Source of the DNA: Microvirga mediterraneensis
Lineage (GTDB): Bacteria; Pseudomonadota; Alphaproteobacteria; Rhizobiales; Beijerinckiaceae
Assembly (NCBI RefSeq): GCF_013520865.1
Contig: NZ_JACDXJ010000001.1
Coordinates: forward strand, 248,001 to 312,000
Length of the DNA: 64,000 nucleotides
Reading direction: 5' to 3'
A model generated the notes under the pieces. The model worked only from the letters and a program-made list of their open reading frames with translations. It was not told where the DNA came from and searched no databases. Made by a program: the position numbers and the translations under genes. Numbering within the stretch: position 1 is the stretch's first letter; each line of letters starts with the position of its first letter. Positions 45,421-53,943 of the stretch are shown piece by piece.

Positions 45421-45639
45421 CGTTGTCCCTGAACAAGGGTTGATTCGAGGGACGGAGCATAACCGGGACGCGGCGGAGGAGCGAATCCTGCGGGTCCTGC
45501 AGCGGCGGCATTCGTCCATGCCGTCGTTTCCCTCGTTCCCAGGATCATTGTGCCCTTGGCAGGACGAATGATCGCCTATCTGTAGCTTGGCACGTCGCTT
45601 TCATTCGTTTGCTCCATAGTTTTCCGATCGGGGTTGTTC

Positions 45640-46476
45640 ATGCGCTTCCGGCTGGCGCTTTGCGGAATCGTCCTCTGCTGCGGCACCGCCATGGCCAATC
45701 CTGGAACGTCGTCGGAGAGCGTCGAGCAGGCTCTGTGCCGGCTGATCGAGGGGGCGGCGCGCAACCAGCGGATCCCTCACGATCTGCTCACCAAGCTGAT
45801 TTGGCAGGAAAGCTCGTTTCGCCCCCATGTCGTCAGCCCCGCGGGCGCACAGGGCATCGCCCAGTTCATGCCGGGCACGGCCCGGGAACGAGGATTGACC
45901 GATCCGTTCGATCCCGAACAGGCCATCCCCAAGGCCGCCGAGTTCATCGCCCATCTGTCGGAGCAGTTCGGCAATTTGGGACTGGCGGCGGCGGCCTATA
46001 ACGGAGGACCTGCGCGGGTGACCTCCTGGCTCGCGGGCCAGGGAGGATTGCCGTCCGAGACTAGGAACTATGTCATCGCGGTCACGGGCCGCTCTGCCGA
46101 GGATTGGGCCGCCGACGCCAAGGACCGCAAGAATGCCGACTGGGACTCGTCCGGGCAGACCTGCCAGCAGATCGTCGCCACCCTGCGTATTCCCGGACGC
46201 CGCGAGACGATCGAGGCTCCCTTCGCTCCTTGGGGCGTTCAGCTTGCCGGCAATTTCTCGAAGGAGCAGGCGCTCGCAACCTTCAGGCGCACGAGCCAGT
46301 CCTACGCTTCTCTCTTGAAGGACGTGCGTCCGATGATCATCGGGACGCGGCTGCGCTATCGCGGGACGCGCACCTTCTATCGCGTCCGCGCACCGGCCGA
46401 AACGCGGCAGGCGGCAGAGCAATTGTGCCGCAATATCCGGACGGCGGGCGGCAGTTGCATCGTGCTACCGAGCTGA
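45640..46476 (+). CDS. Lytic transglycosylase with C-terminal SPOR-like segment
   Basis: A 278-residue exported protein. A signal peptide (MRFRLALCGIVLCCGTAMA-N) is followed by an SLT domain (about 30-140): catalytic Glu in LIWQESSFRP, GAQGIAQFMPGTA and AAYNGGPARV. The end FYRVRAPAETRQAAEQLCRN resembles a SPOR peptidoglycan-binding repeat. It cleaves the MurNAc-GlcNAc bond in the periplasm. Start ATG 45640 chosen over an upstream TTG. The gene converges on the CYTH-like gene. Could act in cell-wall remodelling or in assembly of an envelope structure. Confidence 0.88.
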   Translation: MRFRLALCGIVLCCGTAMANPGTSSESVEQALCRLIEGAARNQRIPHDLLTKLIWQESSFRPHVVSPAGAQGIAQFMPGTARERGLTDPFDPEQAIPKAAEFIAHLSEQFGNLGLAAAAYNGGPARVTSWLAGQGGLPSETRNYVIAVTGRSAEDWAADAKDRKNADWDSSGQTCQQIVATLRIPGRRETIEAPFAPWGVQLAGNFSKEQALATFRRTSQSYASLLKDVRPMIIGTRLRYRGTRTFYRVRAPAETRQAAEQLCRNIRTAGGSCIVLPS

Positions 46477-46534
46477 AGAAGCCTACGCCATAGGAATGGC
46501 GCAGACTCTCATTTGATTTCTACTGGGAGAATTA

Positions 46535-47320
46535 TCAGCGACGCTGAGGCCGGAGCGAACGGGCCAGCTCGCGAATGACGTTGTCCTCGATGTTGAGGTT
46601 CAGGTCGTTGTCATCGCCGGCTTCATCATCTCCGAGATCCGCATCGGCCGTGGCGGCAGGCCTGGACAGAACACCCCGCTGCGGCTGCGCTGTTCTCTCA
46701 GCGCCCTGTGCGGGAGCAGGCGGAGCATTGCGCTGTCCCGTCCCGGCTTCCGCCCCCGTCCGCGCGGGTGCGTGCGGAGTATAGCCGCGCGGAGCGGAAT
46801 AGCGGTTCTCAAGCGTGTCGAGCAAGCTGTTGAGGGCCGCGTTCGACATCGGAACGTCGGGCGCCTGAGGCGCCCCTTCCAGGGCGATGGACCGATTCTG
46901 ATAGGCTACTTCCGTGGTGACATCCGAACCGAACCAGGACAGAGGACGGAAATCCCTGGCCTCTTCCTCGCTCTCGAACGGAACGGAGATCAGGTCCAGC
47001 GGCCCCGGAGTCACGAAGCGGACGATCTGAATGTCGCGCGTGCCGACGGTGAGGTGGGTGAGCAGGTAGTCGAGCTTGCCGGGCGTGACGTCGAGAAGAG
47101 CCTCGGCATGGGCACGTGGCACTTCGGTGCGCTCTTCGAGTGGTCCGTTCGGGCCCGAGTGGAGCAGGACAAGGCTGCCCTTGTCGCCTTCCACGACCAC
47201 GAAGGAGCTGCGATCAGCCTGATTGGGGAAGTGGCCTTCCGTGACACGATTGCCTCCCCGCTCCTTGCGGATCAGACGCGCAAGTGAAGAAGCAATAAGA
47301 TAACGTCTGGAAGTAACCAT
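46535..47320 (-). CDS. CYTH-like domain protein with degenerate metal motif
   Basis: A 261-residue protein. The first ~170 residues follow the CYTH (triphosphate tunnel) layout: RRYLIASSLARLI, VTEGHFP, LLDVTPGKLDYLLTH, DLISVPFESEEEARDF and SWFGSDVTTEVAYQNRS. Yet the N-terminal ExExK metal-binding motif of active CYTH enzymes is missing: the protein starts MVTSRRYL. Catalysis is therefore doubtful and it may be a binding or regulatory form. The last ~90 residues are Pro/Ala/Gly-rich and acidic, with a basic end (LARSLRPQRR). Start at 47320 is the first Met consistent with the fold. Assignment rests on pattern, not on a search. Confidence 0.6.
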   Translation of the reverse strand: MVTSRRYLIASSLARLIRKERGGNRVTEGHFPNQADRSSFVVVEGDKGSLVLLHSGPNGPLEERTEVPRAHAEALLDVTPGKLDYLLTHLTVGTRDIQIVRFVTPGPLDLISVPFESEEEARDFRPLSWFGSDVTTEVAYQNRSIALEGAPQAPDVPMSNAALNSLLDTLENRYSAPRGYTPHAPARTGAEAGTGQRNAPPAPAQGAERTAQPQRGVLSRPAATADADLGDDEAGDDNDLNLNIEDNVIRELARSLRPQRR

Positions 47321-47733
47321 ATTAAGTTCTCTACTATTGAAGGAGTGCCGCTCACCGGCTCGCAGAACTAGCAGCATCCATTCTCAATAGAACGAAATTG
47401 CAATTCAGTTTTCCAGGCCATTAAGCCTGAAATTAAACGCAACAACGTTTACCACTGCAGGAGTTCGAGCCTGTAAGTACCGGTCCTCTTGATAGCTTAT
47501 CATGGCGTTCCCATGGCAAAGTTCAATCCATAGAGCCAAAAGCTGCCTGAGTTTTGTCGATAAAGTTAACGCTGCTCCGGATGGAGCACCGGCAATGCAC
47601 TCGAGTTAAATCCGATTGCCGCATCGCTTCGGCAAAAGCGACAATCATCCAAGTTCATCCATTACATAAGTGAATGGCCTCGGCATCTCGATCCTGAAAT
47701 GCCGAGGCCATGCGACGCATGTCGGTAACTGCG
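47321..47733. other. Intergenic region upstream of the CYTH-like gene
   Basis: About 410 bases, AT-richer than its flanks. The aldehyde dehydrogenase terminator (47674-47711) is the only structure I can support; the rest probably holds the leftward promoter of the CYTH-like gene. No GGAAC/CGTT match. Confidence 0.5.
47674..47711 (-). terminator. Terminator of the aldehyde dehydrogenase operon
   Basis: ATGGCCTCGGCAT pairs perfectly with ATGCCGAGGCCAT (13 base pairs, 12-base loop). It begins 23 bases beyond the dehydrogenase stop and on the minus strand is followed by TCACTTATGTAATG. Confidence 0.7.
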
Positions 47734-49209
47734 TTACTCGCTCCCCTTTGTCTTTGGCACGTAGGGACCGTTGCCGTCGAAGGTGTAGGCGGTCTTCACC
47801 GTGGTGTAGAACTCCTGCGCATAGCGGCCCTGCTCACGCGGACCATAGCTCGAGCCCTTCCGGCCGCCGAACGGTACATGGTAGTCCACGCCCGCCGTCG
47901 GCAGGTTCACCATAACCATCCCGGCTTCCGCATTGCGCTTGAAGTGGGAGGCGTATTTGAGGCTTGTGGTGCAGATACCGGAGGACAGACCGAACTCGGT
48001 GTCGTTGGCCAGTTCCAGCGCCTCGTCGTAATCCTTTGCACGGGTCACGGTCGCCACCGGGCCGAAGATTTCCTCGCGGGCCACGCGCATCTGGCTGCTC
48101 ACCTCCGTGAACAACGCCGGTGCGAGATAGAAGCCGGGCGTGTCGCGCTTCAGGAGCTCGCCGCCGGCGACCAGCTTGGCGCCCTCCTCCTGGCCGATGC
48201 GGATGTACTTCAGATCCTGGTCGAGCTGGCTCTGATCGACAACCGGACCGATATGCGTGCCCGCTTTCAAGGCATCGTCAATGACGAGGCCCTTCATACG
48301 CTCCTGCATGGCGGCCACGAACCGGTCGTGAATGCCCTCGGTGACGATCAGGCGCGAGGACGCCGTGCAACGCTGTCCGGTGGAGAAGAACGCGCTGTTG
48401 ACCGCGCACTCCACCGCGACCTTCAGGTCGGCGTCGTCGAGAACCACCATCGGGTTCTTGCCGCCCATCTCGAGCTGCACCTTCTTCATCGGATCGGCCG
48501 TGATGCAGGTCTGGGCGACCTTGCGACCCGTCGGCACCGAGCCGGTGAAGGAGATCGCCGCCACCTTGGGGCTGTTCAGCATCGCCTCGCCCACCACCGA
48601 GCCTCGGCCCATGACAAGATTGAACACGCCCGCCGGCACGCCGGCCCGGACGATGATCTCAGCGAGCGCGTGGGCCGAGCCCGGCACCAGATCGGCAGGC
48701 TTGAATACCACCGTGTTGCCGTAAGCGAGCGCCGGGGCGATCTTCCAGGCGGGAATCGCGATGGGGAAGTTCCGGGGCGTGATCAGGCCGACGACGCCCA
48801 CGGGCTCGCGGGTGATCTCCACGTCGATGAAAGGACGCACGGAGGGCACTTTCTCGCCGGCCATGCGCAGGCACTCGCCGGAGAAGAACAGGAAGATCTG
48901 CGCCGCGCGGGTGACCTCGCCGATGCCCTCGGGCAGGGTCTTGCCTTCCTCGCGGGAGAGCAGGCGGCCGAGTTCTTCCTTGCGGGCGAGGATCTCGTCA
49001 CCGACGGCTTTCAGGATGTCGTGGCGCTGCTGGATCGAGGAGCGCGACCATGCCGGGAAGGCGTCATAGGCGGCGGCAATGGCGCGCTCGGCCTCGGCCG
49101 CGGAAGCGCGTGCGTACTCGCCGACCACGTCGGTGGTGTTGGACGGGTTGATGTTGGCCGAAGCGTCCGTGGCCGAGACCCAATCGCCGGCAATATAGTT
49201 CTTGGTCAT
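47734..49209 (-). CDS. Aldehyde dehydrogenase, probable 2-oxoglutarate semialdehyde dehydrogenase
   Basis: A 491-residue NAD(P)-dependent enzyme. It has the catalytic Cys in FFSTGQRCTASSR, the Glu in QLEMGGKNPMVV, and the oxyanion Asn in PRNFPIAIPAWK (Arg replaces the usual Trp before Asn). FKPADLVPGSAHALAEI and the ISFTGSVPTGRKVA segment are typical of the semialdehyde dehydrogenases of the oxidative pentose (Weimberg) route, which convert 2,5-dioxopentanoate to 2-oxoglutarate. The gene starts one base after the end of the FAH-family dehydratase, so they form an operon; that context supports the substrate. Confidence 0.83.
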   Translation of the reverse strand: MTKNYIAGDWVSATDASANINPSNTTDVVGEYARASAAEAERAIAAAYDAFPAWSRSSIQQRHDILKAVGDEILARKEELGRLLSREEGKTLPEGIGEVTRAAQIFLFFSGECLRMAGEKVPSVRPFIDVEITREPVGVVGLITPRNFPIAIPAWKIAPALAYGNTVVFKPADLVPGSAHALAEIIVRAGVPAGVFNLVMGRGSVVGEAMLNSPKVAAISFTGSVPTGRKVAQTCITADPMKKVQLEMGGKNPMVVLDDADLKVAVECAVNSAFFSTGQRCTASSRLIVTEGIHDRFVAAMQERMKGLVIDDALKAGTHIGPVVDQSQLDQDLKYIRIGQEEGAKLVAGGELLKRDTPGFYLAPALFTEVSSQMRVAREEIFGPVATVTRAKDYDEALELANDTEFGLSSGICTTSLKYASHFKRNAEAGMVMVNLPTAGVDYHVPFGGRKGSSYGPREQGRYAQEFYTTVKTAYTFDGNGPYVPKTKGSE

Positions 49210-49210
49210 C

Positions 49211-50407
49211 TTAACCTGCCTGTCTGGTGTTGAGGAGGCCCCGCCGGGCTAGGTTGGACATGAAAGCCCCGAGGCCGAAGGTCCATGGCTCGCATTCGGA
49301 GCTCGACTTCATGCGGTTCACCAGCGCTCCAAGCTTGGGCGCCGCAATGGTGACGATGTCACCGCTCTTATGCGTGAAGCCCATGCCGGCATCGTCCCGG
49401 TCCTGCGTGGGCGCAAACATCGTTCCAAGGAAGAGCGCGAACCCATCCGGGTACTGGTGGTGAGCGCCGACCGTCTGCGCGACGAGATCCTCGGGATCGC
49501 GGCTGATCTTGGTGATCGACGACGAACCCTCGAGCTTGAACCCGTCCTCGCCCTCGACCGTCAGCGTCACGTTGGTCCGGCGGACATCGTCGAGGGAGAA
49601 GGTCTCATCGAAGAACCGGATGAACGGACCGACCGAACAGGAGGCGTTGTTGTCCTTTGCCTTCGAGAGAAGCAGAGCCGAGCGTCCCTCGAAATCGCGC
49701 AGGTTCACGTCATTGCCCAGCGTCGCGCCGACGATCCTGCCGTCAGCCGTGACGATGATCACCACCTCGGGCTCGGGATTGTTCCACGTGGATTTGGGAT
49801 GCAGACCCGCATCCATGAACGTCCCAACGGCCGAGAGCGTCGGAGCCTTGGTGAAGACTTCCGCGTCCGGACCGATGCCCACTTCGAGATACTGGCTCCA
49901 GGCTCCCTGGGCGACGAGCACCTCCTTCAGGGCCATGGCCTCGGGCGAGCCCGGCTTGAGTCGGCTCAGATCGTCGCCGACGAGGCGCAGAACCTCGGCT
50001 CGGATGGCCGCTGCCGCGCTGGCATCGCCCCGGGCGCGCTCCTCGATGACGCGCTCCAGCATCGAGACCGCGAAGGTGACGCCGGCCGCCTTGACGACCT
50101 GGAGGTCGATGGGGGCAAGCAGCCAGGGCTTCGACGGATCCCGACCATCAGGGAGGGTATTCCCGGCGATCTCGTCGAGGGATCCGACCCGCTCGCCCGT
50201 GGCGGCCTTCAGGACGCCCGCCGGATCGTCCATGGCGGCCAGACCGCTGACCGTCGCGCAGGTGGCGGAGATATCGAAGAGACCGTCCTCCCTCACGGCC
50301 ACGACCGAGGGTCCGATGCCGGGACGCCAGACACGCCCGACAAGGGCGCCTTGGAACCCATCGGTTGGCAGAATCCGGGCTATGTTCGTCGAAGACAGAT
50401 GGTCCAT
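49211..50407 (-). CDS. Fumarylacetoacetate hydrolase family protein, probable 2-dehydro-3-deoxy-pentonate dehydratase
   Basis: A 398-residue FAH-fold protein. It shows TFMDAGLHPKSTWNNPEPEVV (metal-binding Glu pair), GATLGNDVNLRDFEGRSALLL, CSVGPFIRFF and LFLGTMFAPTQDRD. The ~400-residue length and the segment KAAGVTFAVSMLERVIEERA match dehydratases that turn 2-keto-3-deoxy-pentonates into 2,5-dioxopentanoate. The start at MDHLSSTNI is the only Met near the expected N-terminus. Paired with the dehydrogenase downstream, it gives the last two steps of oxidative D-xylose or arabinose breakdown. Upstream enzymes are not in the window. Confidence 0.82.
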   Translation of the reverse strand: MDHLSSTNIARILPTDGFQGALVGRVWRPGIGPSVVAVREDGLFDISATCATVSGLAAMDDPAGVLKAATGERVGSLDEIAGNTLPDGRDPSKPWLLAPIDLQVVKAAGVTFAVSMLERVIEERARGDASAAAAIRAEVLRLVGDDLSRLKPGSPEAMALKEVLVAQGAWSQYLEVGIGPDAEVFTKAPTLSAVGTFMDAGLHPKSTWNNPEPEVVIIVTADGRIVGATLGNDVNLRDFEGRSALLLSKAKDNNASCSVGPFIRFFDETFSLDDVRRTNVTLTVEGEDGFKLEGSSSITKISRDPEDLVAQTVGAHHQYPDGFALFLGTMFAPTQDRDDAGMGFTHKSGDIVTIAAPKLGALVNRMKSSSECEPWTFGLGAFMSNLARRGLLNTRQAG

Positions 50408-50746
50408 CGGCTGGCGCTCGCTTTCCGTTTCGCGGTTCAGGATCGTTTCCCTTGAGCACGGGCCTGCTGGACCCGATGCCCTCTTGTGTTGGACGCATGG
50501 TTCAGCGCGGCGCCGCGAGGCCCGCAGGATGCGCTTTGCGTCCTTGATATAACCGCGGGGGCGCGAGGGGCTATAGGGAAAATGACTTTCCCCGGGTTCG
50601 AACGAGGAAAGCATAAATCCACACTCGGCCCCTCGGGACCATTCAGCGGTCATAGAGTTCTTTGTGGATCCCCCCGGGCAGCGGAGAGTTAACCCGGCCT
50701 TGAAAATGTGCTTTGTGCAGTGCCTTAAGTCACCGGAGCCTCTTTC
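50408..50746. other. Divergent intergenic region, pentonate operon / LOG gene
   Basis: About 340 bases. It includes a small inverted repeat GGGAAA-ATGAC-TTTCCC (50576-50592) that might be an operator for one of the two divergent units. No gene or RNA that I can support. Confidence 0.4.
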
Positions 50747-51535
50747 ATGAACGACGCCAAGCCTTCGAACGCGGCCAATATCGCTTCGCCGTCCTATCGG
50801 CTGGCCGCGATGGATCAGGATTTTCTCCTGGGCGATTCCATGCGGGGCGTCCGATTCATGCTGGAATACGCCAAGGCCGAGGAAAACCTGCGGATCTGGG
50901 GGGTGCGCTCGACCATCGTCGTCTTCGGCAGCGCTCGCGTGCGGGAGAACGGTCCCGGCAAGCATCCGTTCTGGTACGAGCAAGCCCGCGCCTTCGGAGC
51001 CCTTGCATCGCAGCGCGGCGGTGCATTGACTGACAACGGAGGGAAACGAGACAACGTGATCGCCACCGGCGGCGGCCCCGGCATCATGGAGGCCGCGAAC
51101 AGAGGAGCCTTCGACGTCGGCGCCCCTTCGATCGGCTTCAACATCACCCTGCCCCACGAGCAGGAACCCAATGCCTATTCGACCCCGGACCTGACGTTCC
51201 GCTTCCACTACTTCGCCATGCGCAAGATGCATCTGGCGATGCGGGCCAACGCCCTGGTAGTGTTCCCCGGCGGCTTCGGCACCTTCGACGAGTTGTTCGA
51301 GCTCCTGACCCTGCGCCAGACCGGCAAGGCGCCTCCCCTGCCGATCGTCCTCTTCGACCGCGATTACTGGCAATCGGTCATCAAGTTCGATGCGCTGCTC
51401 GAACACGGCATGGTGAGCGAGCATGACCGCGGGCTCGTGAACTATGCCGAAACCGGCGAGGAGGTGTGGCAAACCCTCATCGACAACGGCCTCATCGTTC
51501 AGACCCAGGAAAGAGAATCCGAGCAGGATTACTGA
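50747..51535 (+). CDS. LOG/TIGR00730 family Rossmann protein (nucleotide 5'-monophosphate phosphoribohydrolase type)
   Basis: A 262-residue protein with GGGPGIMEAANRGA and PGGFGTFDELFELLTL, the two motifs of the LOG (lysine decarboxylase-like, misnamed) family, which cleaves cytokinin riboside monophosphates and other nucleoside monophosphates. The 60-residue N-terminal extension (SYRLAAMDQDFLLGDSMRGV) is common in proteobacterial members of this length. ATG is preceded by CCGGAGCC. A single gene, divergent from the pentonate operon. Confidence 0.88.
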   Translation: MNDAKPSNAANIASPSYRLAAMDQDFLLGDSMRGVRFMLEYAKAEENLRIWGVRSTIVVFGSARVRENGPGKHPFWYEQARAFGALASQRGGALTDNGGKRDNVIATGGGPGIMEAANRGAFDVGAPSIGFNITLPHEQEPNAYSTPDLTFRFHYFAMRKMHLAMRANALVVFPGGFGTFDELFELLTLRQTGKAPPLPIVLFDRDYWQSVIKFDALLEHGMVSEHDRGLVNYAETGEEVWQTLIDNGLIVQTQERESEQDY

Positions 51536-51561
51536 TTTCCAGCATGCTCCGTGCAGATCGA

Positions 51562-51600
51562 TTGACAAATCCAGAGCAGCAGGTATGTAATATATTTCAT
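51562..51600 (+). promoter_or_regulatory. Sigma-70 promoter and palindromic operator of the chromate operon
   Basis: TTGACA (51562-51567), 16 bases, TATGTA (51584-51589). The -10 element is overlapped by ATGTAATATATTTCAT (51585-51600), a 16-base palindrome of form ATGNAATATATTNCAT. A repressor bound there would block RNA polymerase. Start codon at 51673 is about 75 bases downstream. Confidence 0.5.
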
Positions 51601-51672
51601 GGGGATTGCGATCTCCCCACGAGGCGACATGCCCAAGCATCGCATCCGCAATAAAATCCAACGGATGCTATC

Positions 51673-52497
51673 GTGTCGTCAATTAACACAATTTCCATCG
51701 ACAAGCTTGCTCGCCTGATCGGCACGCCCAAGTGCCCTGCCATCATCGACGTTCGAACCGACGATGACTTTGAAACCAACCCTCGCCTGATCCCGGGTTC
51801 GGTTCGCCGGCCCTACGCGACCGTGACTGCCTGGGGGGAGGAATTCAGGGGGTGGAATGCCATTGTCGTGTGCCAGAAGGGCCTCAAGCTCGGCCAAGGC
51901 GTCGCCGCTTGGCTACGCCACTTTGGCGTACCGGCAGATGCCCTTGAGGGCGGCACGGTCGCTTGGTCACAGGCCGGTTTGCCTATGGTCCCGGAAGCCA
52001 AGCTGCCACCTCGAAATCCTCAAGGCCAAACCGTCTGGGTGACGCGGTCGCGTCCCAAGATCGACCGGATCGCCTGTCCGTGGCTGATCCGCCGTTTCGT
52101 CGATCCGAGGGCGGTTTTCCTGTTCGTAACGCCATCGGAGGCCGAGGGTGTCGCCAAGCATTTTGGGGCGACCCCATTCGACATCGAAGGCGAAGGAGTA
52201 TTCTGGAGCCACCGTGGCGAGCTGTGCACCTTCGATGTCATGGTCGAGGAATTCGGACTTGCGTCCGCGCCTTTGAACCGACTCGCCACCATCGTAAGGG
52301 GAGCGGACACGGCGCGCCTCGACCTCGCACCCGAAGCTCCCGGCCTGCTCGCCGCCTCGTTGGGATTGTCACGCATGTATGCAGACGACCTCGCACAACT
52401 CGAAGCCGGGCTCCTGCTCTACGACGCCTTCTATCGCTGGTGCCGCGATGCGACTGATGAGACACACGACTGGCCTTCGAAGAAGCCGGGGGTCTGA
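51673..52497 (+). CDS. Rhodanese-ChrB-like chromate resistance protein
   Basis: A 274-residue protein. The N-terminal rhodanese domain (1-100) has an active-site loop with VVCQKGLKLGQG. The rest is a ChrB C-terminal-type domain with VWVTRSRPKIDRIACPWLIR, DPRAVFLFVTPSEAEGVAKHF and YDAFYRWCRDAT. Classical ChrB has an N-terminal regulatory domain instead, so this is the fused form. GTG start at 51673. It lies four bases upstream of chrA. It may detect chromate or handle sulphur/oxidised species during chromate stress. A palindromic operator overlaps its promoter. Confidence 0.85.
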   Translation: MSSINTISIDKLARLIGTPKCPAIIDVRTDDDFETNPRLIPGSVRRPYATVTAWGEEFRGWNAIVVCQKGLKLGQGVAAWLRHFGVPADALEGGTVAWSQAGLPMVPEAKLPPRNPQGQTVWVTRSRPKIDRIACPWLIRRFVDPRAVFLFVTPSEAEGVAKHFGATPFDIEGEGVFWSHRGELCTFDVMVEEFGLASAPLNRLATIVRGADTARLDLAPEAPGLLAASLGLSRMYADDLAQLEAGLLLYDAFYRWCRDATDETHDWPSKKPGV

Positions 52498-52501
52498 TGT
52501 G

Positions 52502-53896
52502 ATGGACACGGCGCAGAACTCAAACCAGAGCGCTGCTCAAGCCTCCCCCAGCCATGGCGTCTCGCTGGGCGAGGCTTTTCGAGTCTGGCTGCGGGTCGCG
52601 GCCTTGAGCTTCGGCGGGCCCGCCGGGCAGATCGCGGTGATGCACCGGATCCTGGTCGAGGAGAAGCGCTGGATCTCCGAGAACCGCTTTCTCCATGCCC
52701 TCAACTATTGCATGCTGCTGCCGGGGCCGGAGGCGCAGCAGCTCGCCACCTATGTGGGCTGGCTCATGCACCGCACCCTCGGCGGCCTCATGGCGGGCGG
52801 ATTGTTCATCCTGCCCGGCATCGTGGCCATTATGGGGTTGAGCTGGATCTATGCCCTCTATGGCAAAGTCGGCATCGTTGCCGCGCTTTTCTTCGGCCTG
52901 AAGGCCGCTGTGCTCGCCATCGTACTCGAAGCGGTGCTGAGGATCGGCAGGCGGGCCCTCAAGAACCGCATCCTGGTCGGTCTCGCCGCGGCAGCCTTCG
53001 TGGCGATCTTCTTCCTTGGCGCGCCCTTTCCGCTGATCGTGTTCGCGGCGGGTCTGATCGGCTTTCTCGGCGGGCGAGCGGGCCTCCCGCAGGTCCAGTC
53101 GGGTGGACCGAGCAATGGCGCGGAGGAACATGGCGACCTCCTCGGCGAGCACATCCCTGCCCACGCGTCTCCGAACAGGAGACGAAGCATGCAAGTGGCG
53201 GCGATCTGGCTGACACTCTGGCTCGTGCCGGTCCTGTTGCTCGTGCTGTTCCTCGGCAGAGGCGACGTCTTCAGCCAGATCGCGATCTTCTTTTCGAAGA
53301 TGGCGATGGTCACCTTCGGCGGCGCCTATGCCGCCCTGGCTTATGTGGCGCAACAGGCGGTGGACACTTATGGCTGGCTGCGGCCCGGCGAGATGCTCGA
53401 TGGCCTCGGCATGGCCGAGACGACGCCCGGGCCGTTGATCATGGTGCTGCAATTCGTGGGCTTCATGGCGGCCTTCCGGGGAGCCGGCACGCTCAATCCC
53501 TTGCTGGCAGGCACCTTGGGCGGCCTTCTCACCACATGGGTGACCTTCGCGCCGTGCTTCCTCTGGATCTTTCTCGGCGCTCCCTATATCGAGGTCCTGC
53601 GCGGCAACCGGGCCCTGAGCGGAGCCCTCTCGGCCATCACGGCCGCCGTGGTCGGCGTGATCCTGAACCTGGCGATCTGGTTCGGCATTCATACGATCTT
53701 CGGCCAGGTTCAACCGGTCGGATGGGGCCCCTTCCGTTTCGACGCGCCGATCTGGGACAGCGTCAACCTTTGGGCGCTGCTGCTCTCAGGTTCTGCCATC
53801 CTGGCCATGTTCCGCTTCCACATCGGGATGCTGCCGACGCTTGCCGCGACATCGGCGGCCGGGATCGCTCTCTATTGGGCAGGGATCATCGCTTGA
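52502..53896 (+). CDS. chrA: Chromate efflux transporter ChrA
   Basis: A 464-residue membrane protein with two homologous halves, as in long-chain CHR transporters. The N-terminal half has LSFGGPAGQIAVMHRILVEE and YCMLLPGPEAQQLATYVGW; the C-terminal half has VTFGGAYAALAYVAQQAV and GMAETTPGPLIMVLQFVGF. A hydrophilic linker (about 195-240) joins them. It exports chromate across the inner membrane. ATG chosen immediately after an adjacent GTG. Transcribed with the rhodanese-ChrB-like gene. Confidence 0.94.
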   Translation: MDTAQNSNQSAAQASPSHGVSLGEAFRVWLRVAALSFGGPAGQIAVMHRILVEEKRWISENRFLHALNYCMLLPGPEAQQLATYVGWLMHRTLGGLMAGGLFILPGIVAIMGLSWIYALYGKVGIVAALFFGLKAAVLAIVLEAVLRIGRRALKNRILVGLAAAAFVAIFFLGAPFPLIVFAAGLIGFLGGRAGLPQVQSGGPSNGAEEHGDLLGEHIPAHASPNRRRSMQVAAIWLTLWLVPVLLLVLFLGRGDVFSQIAIFFSKMAMVTFGGAYAALAYVAQQAVDTYGWLRPGEMLDGLGMAETTPGPLIMVLQFVGFMAAFRGAGTLNPLLAGTLGGLLTTWVTFAPCFLWIFLGAPYIEVLRGNRALSGALSAITAAVVGVILNLAIWFGIHTIFGQVQPVGWGPFRFDAPIWDSVNLWALLLSGSAILAMFRFHIGMLPTLAATSAAGIALYWAGIIA

Positions 53897-53902
53897 GCGG
53901 AT

Positions 53903-53930
53903 GAGGTGAGGCGGGAACCCGCCTCACCTC
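53903..53930. terminator. Bidirectional terminator between chrA and the SDR gene
   Basis: GAGGTGAGGCGGG-AA-CCCGCCTCACCTC, a perfect 13-base-pair palindrome centred in the 47-base gap between two convergent genes. No long T-tract, but its strength and place argue for a shared terminator. Confidence 0.65.
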
Positions 53931-53943
53931 AAGAGTATCGGCA

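Noticed and set aside
46484..46515. CGCCA-TAGGAA-TGGCG hairpin as terminator between the transglycosylase and CYTH-like genes
   Set aside because: Stem of only five pairs; not strong enough to annotate.
47710..49233. A 507-codon plus-strand open frame opposite the aldehyde dehydrogenase
   Set aside because: Composition is that of an antisense frame, and the minus strand has the catalytic Cys, Glu and Asn motifs.
50590..50610. GGGTTCGAACG resembling a tRNA T-arm
   Set aside because: No acceptor, D or anticodon arms around it; no tRNA found anywhere in the window.
49211..51661. An 816-codon minus-strand open frame covering the FAH-family gene and extending far upstream
   Set aside because: Only the last 398 residues have family motifs; the upstream half is antisense to the LOG gene and has no domain. 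The start was placed at 50407.
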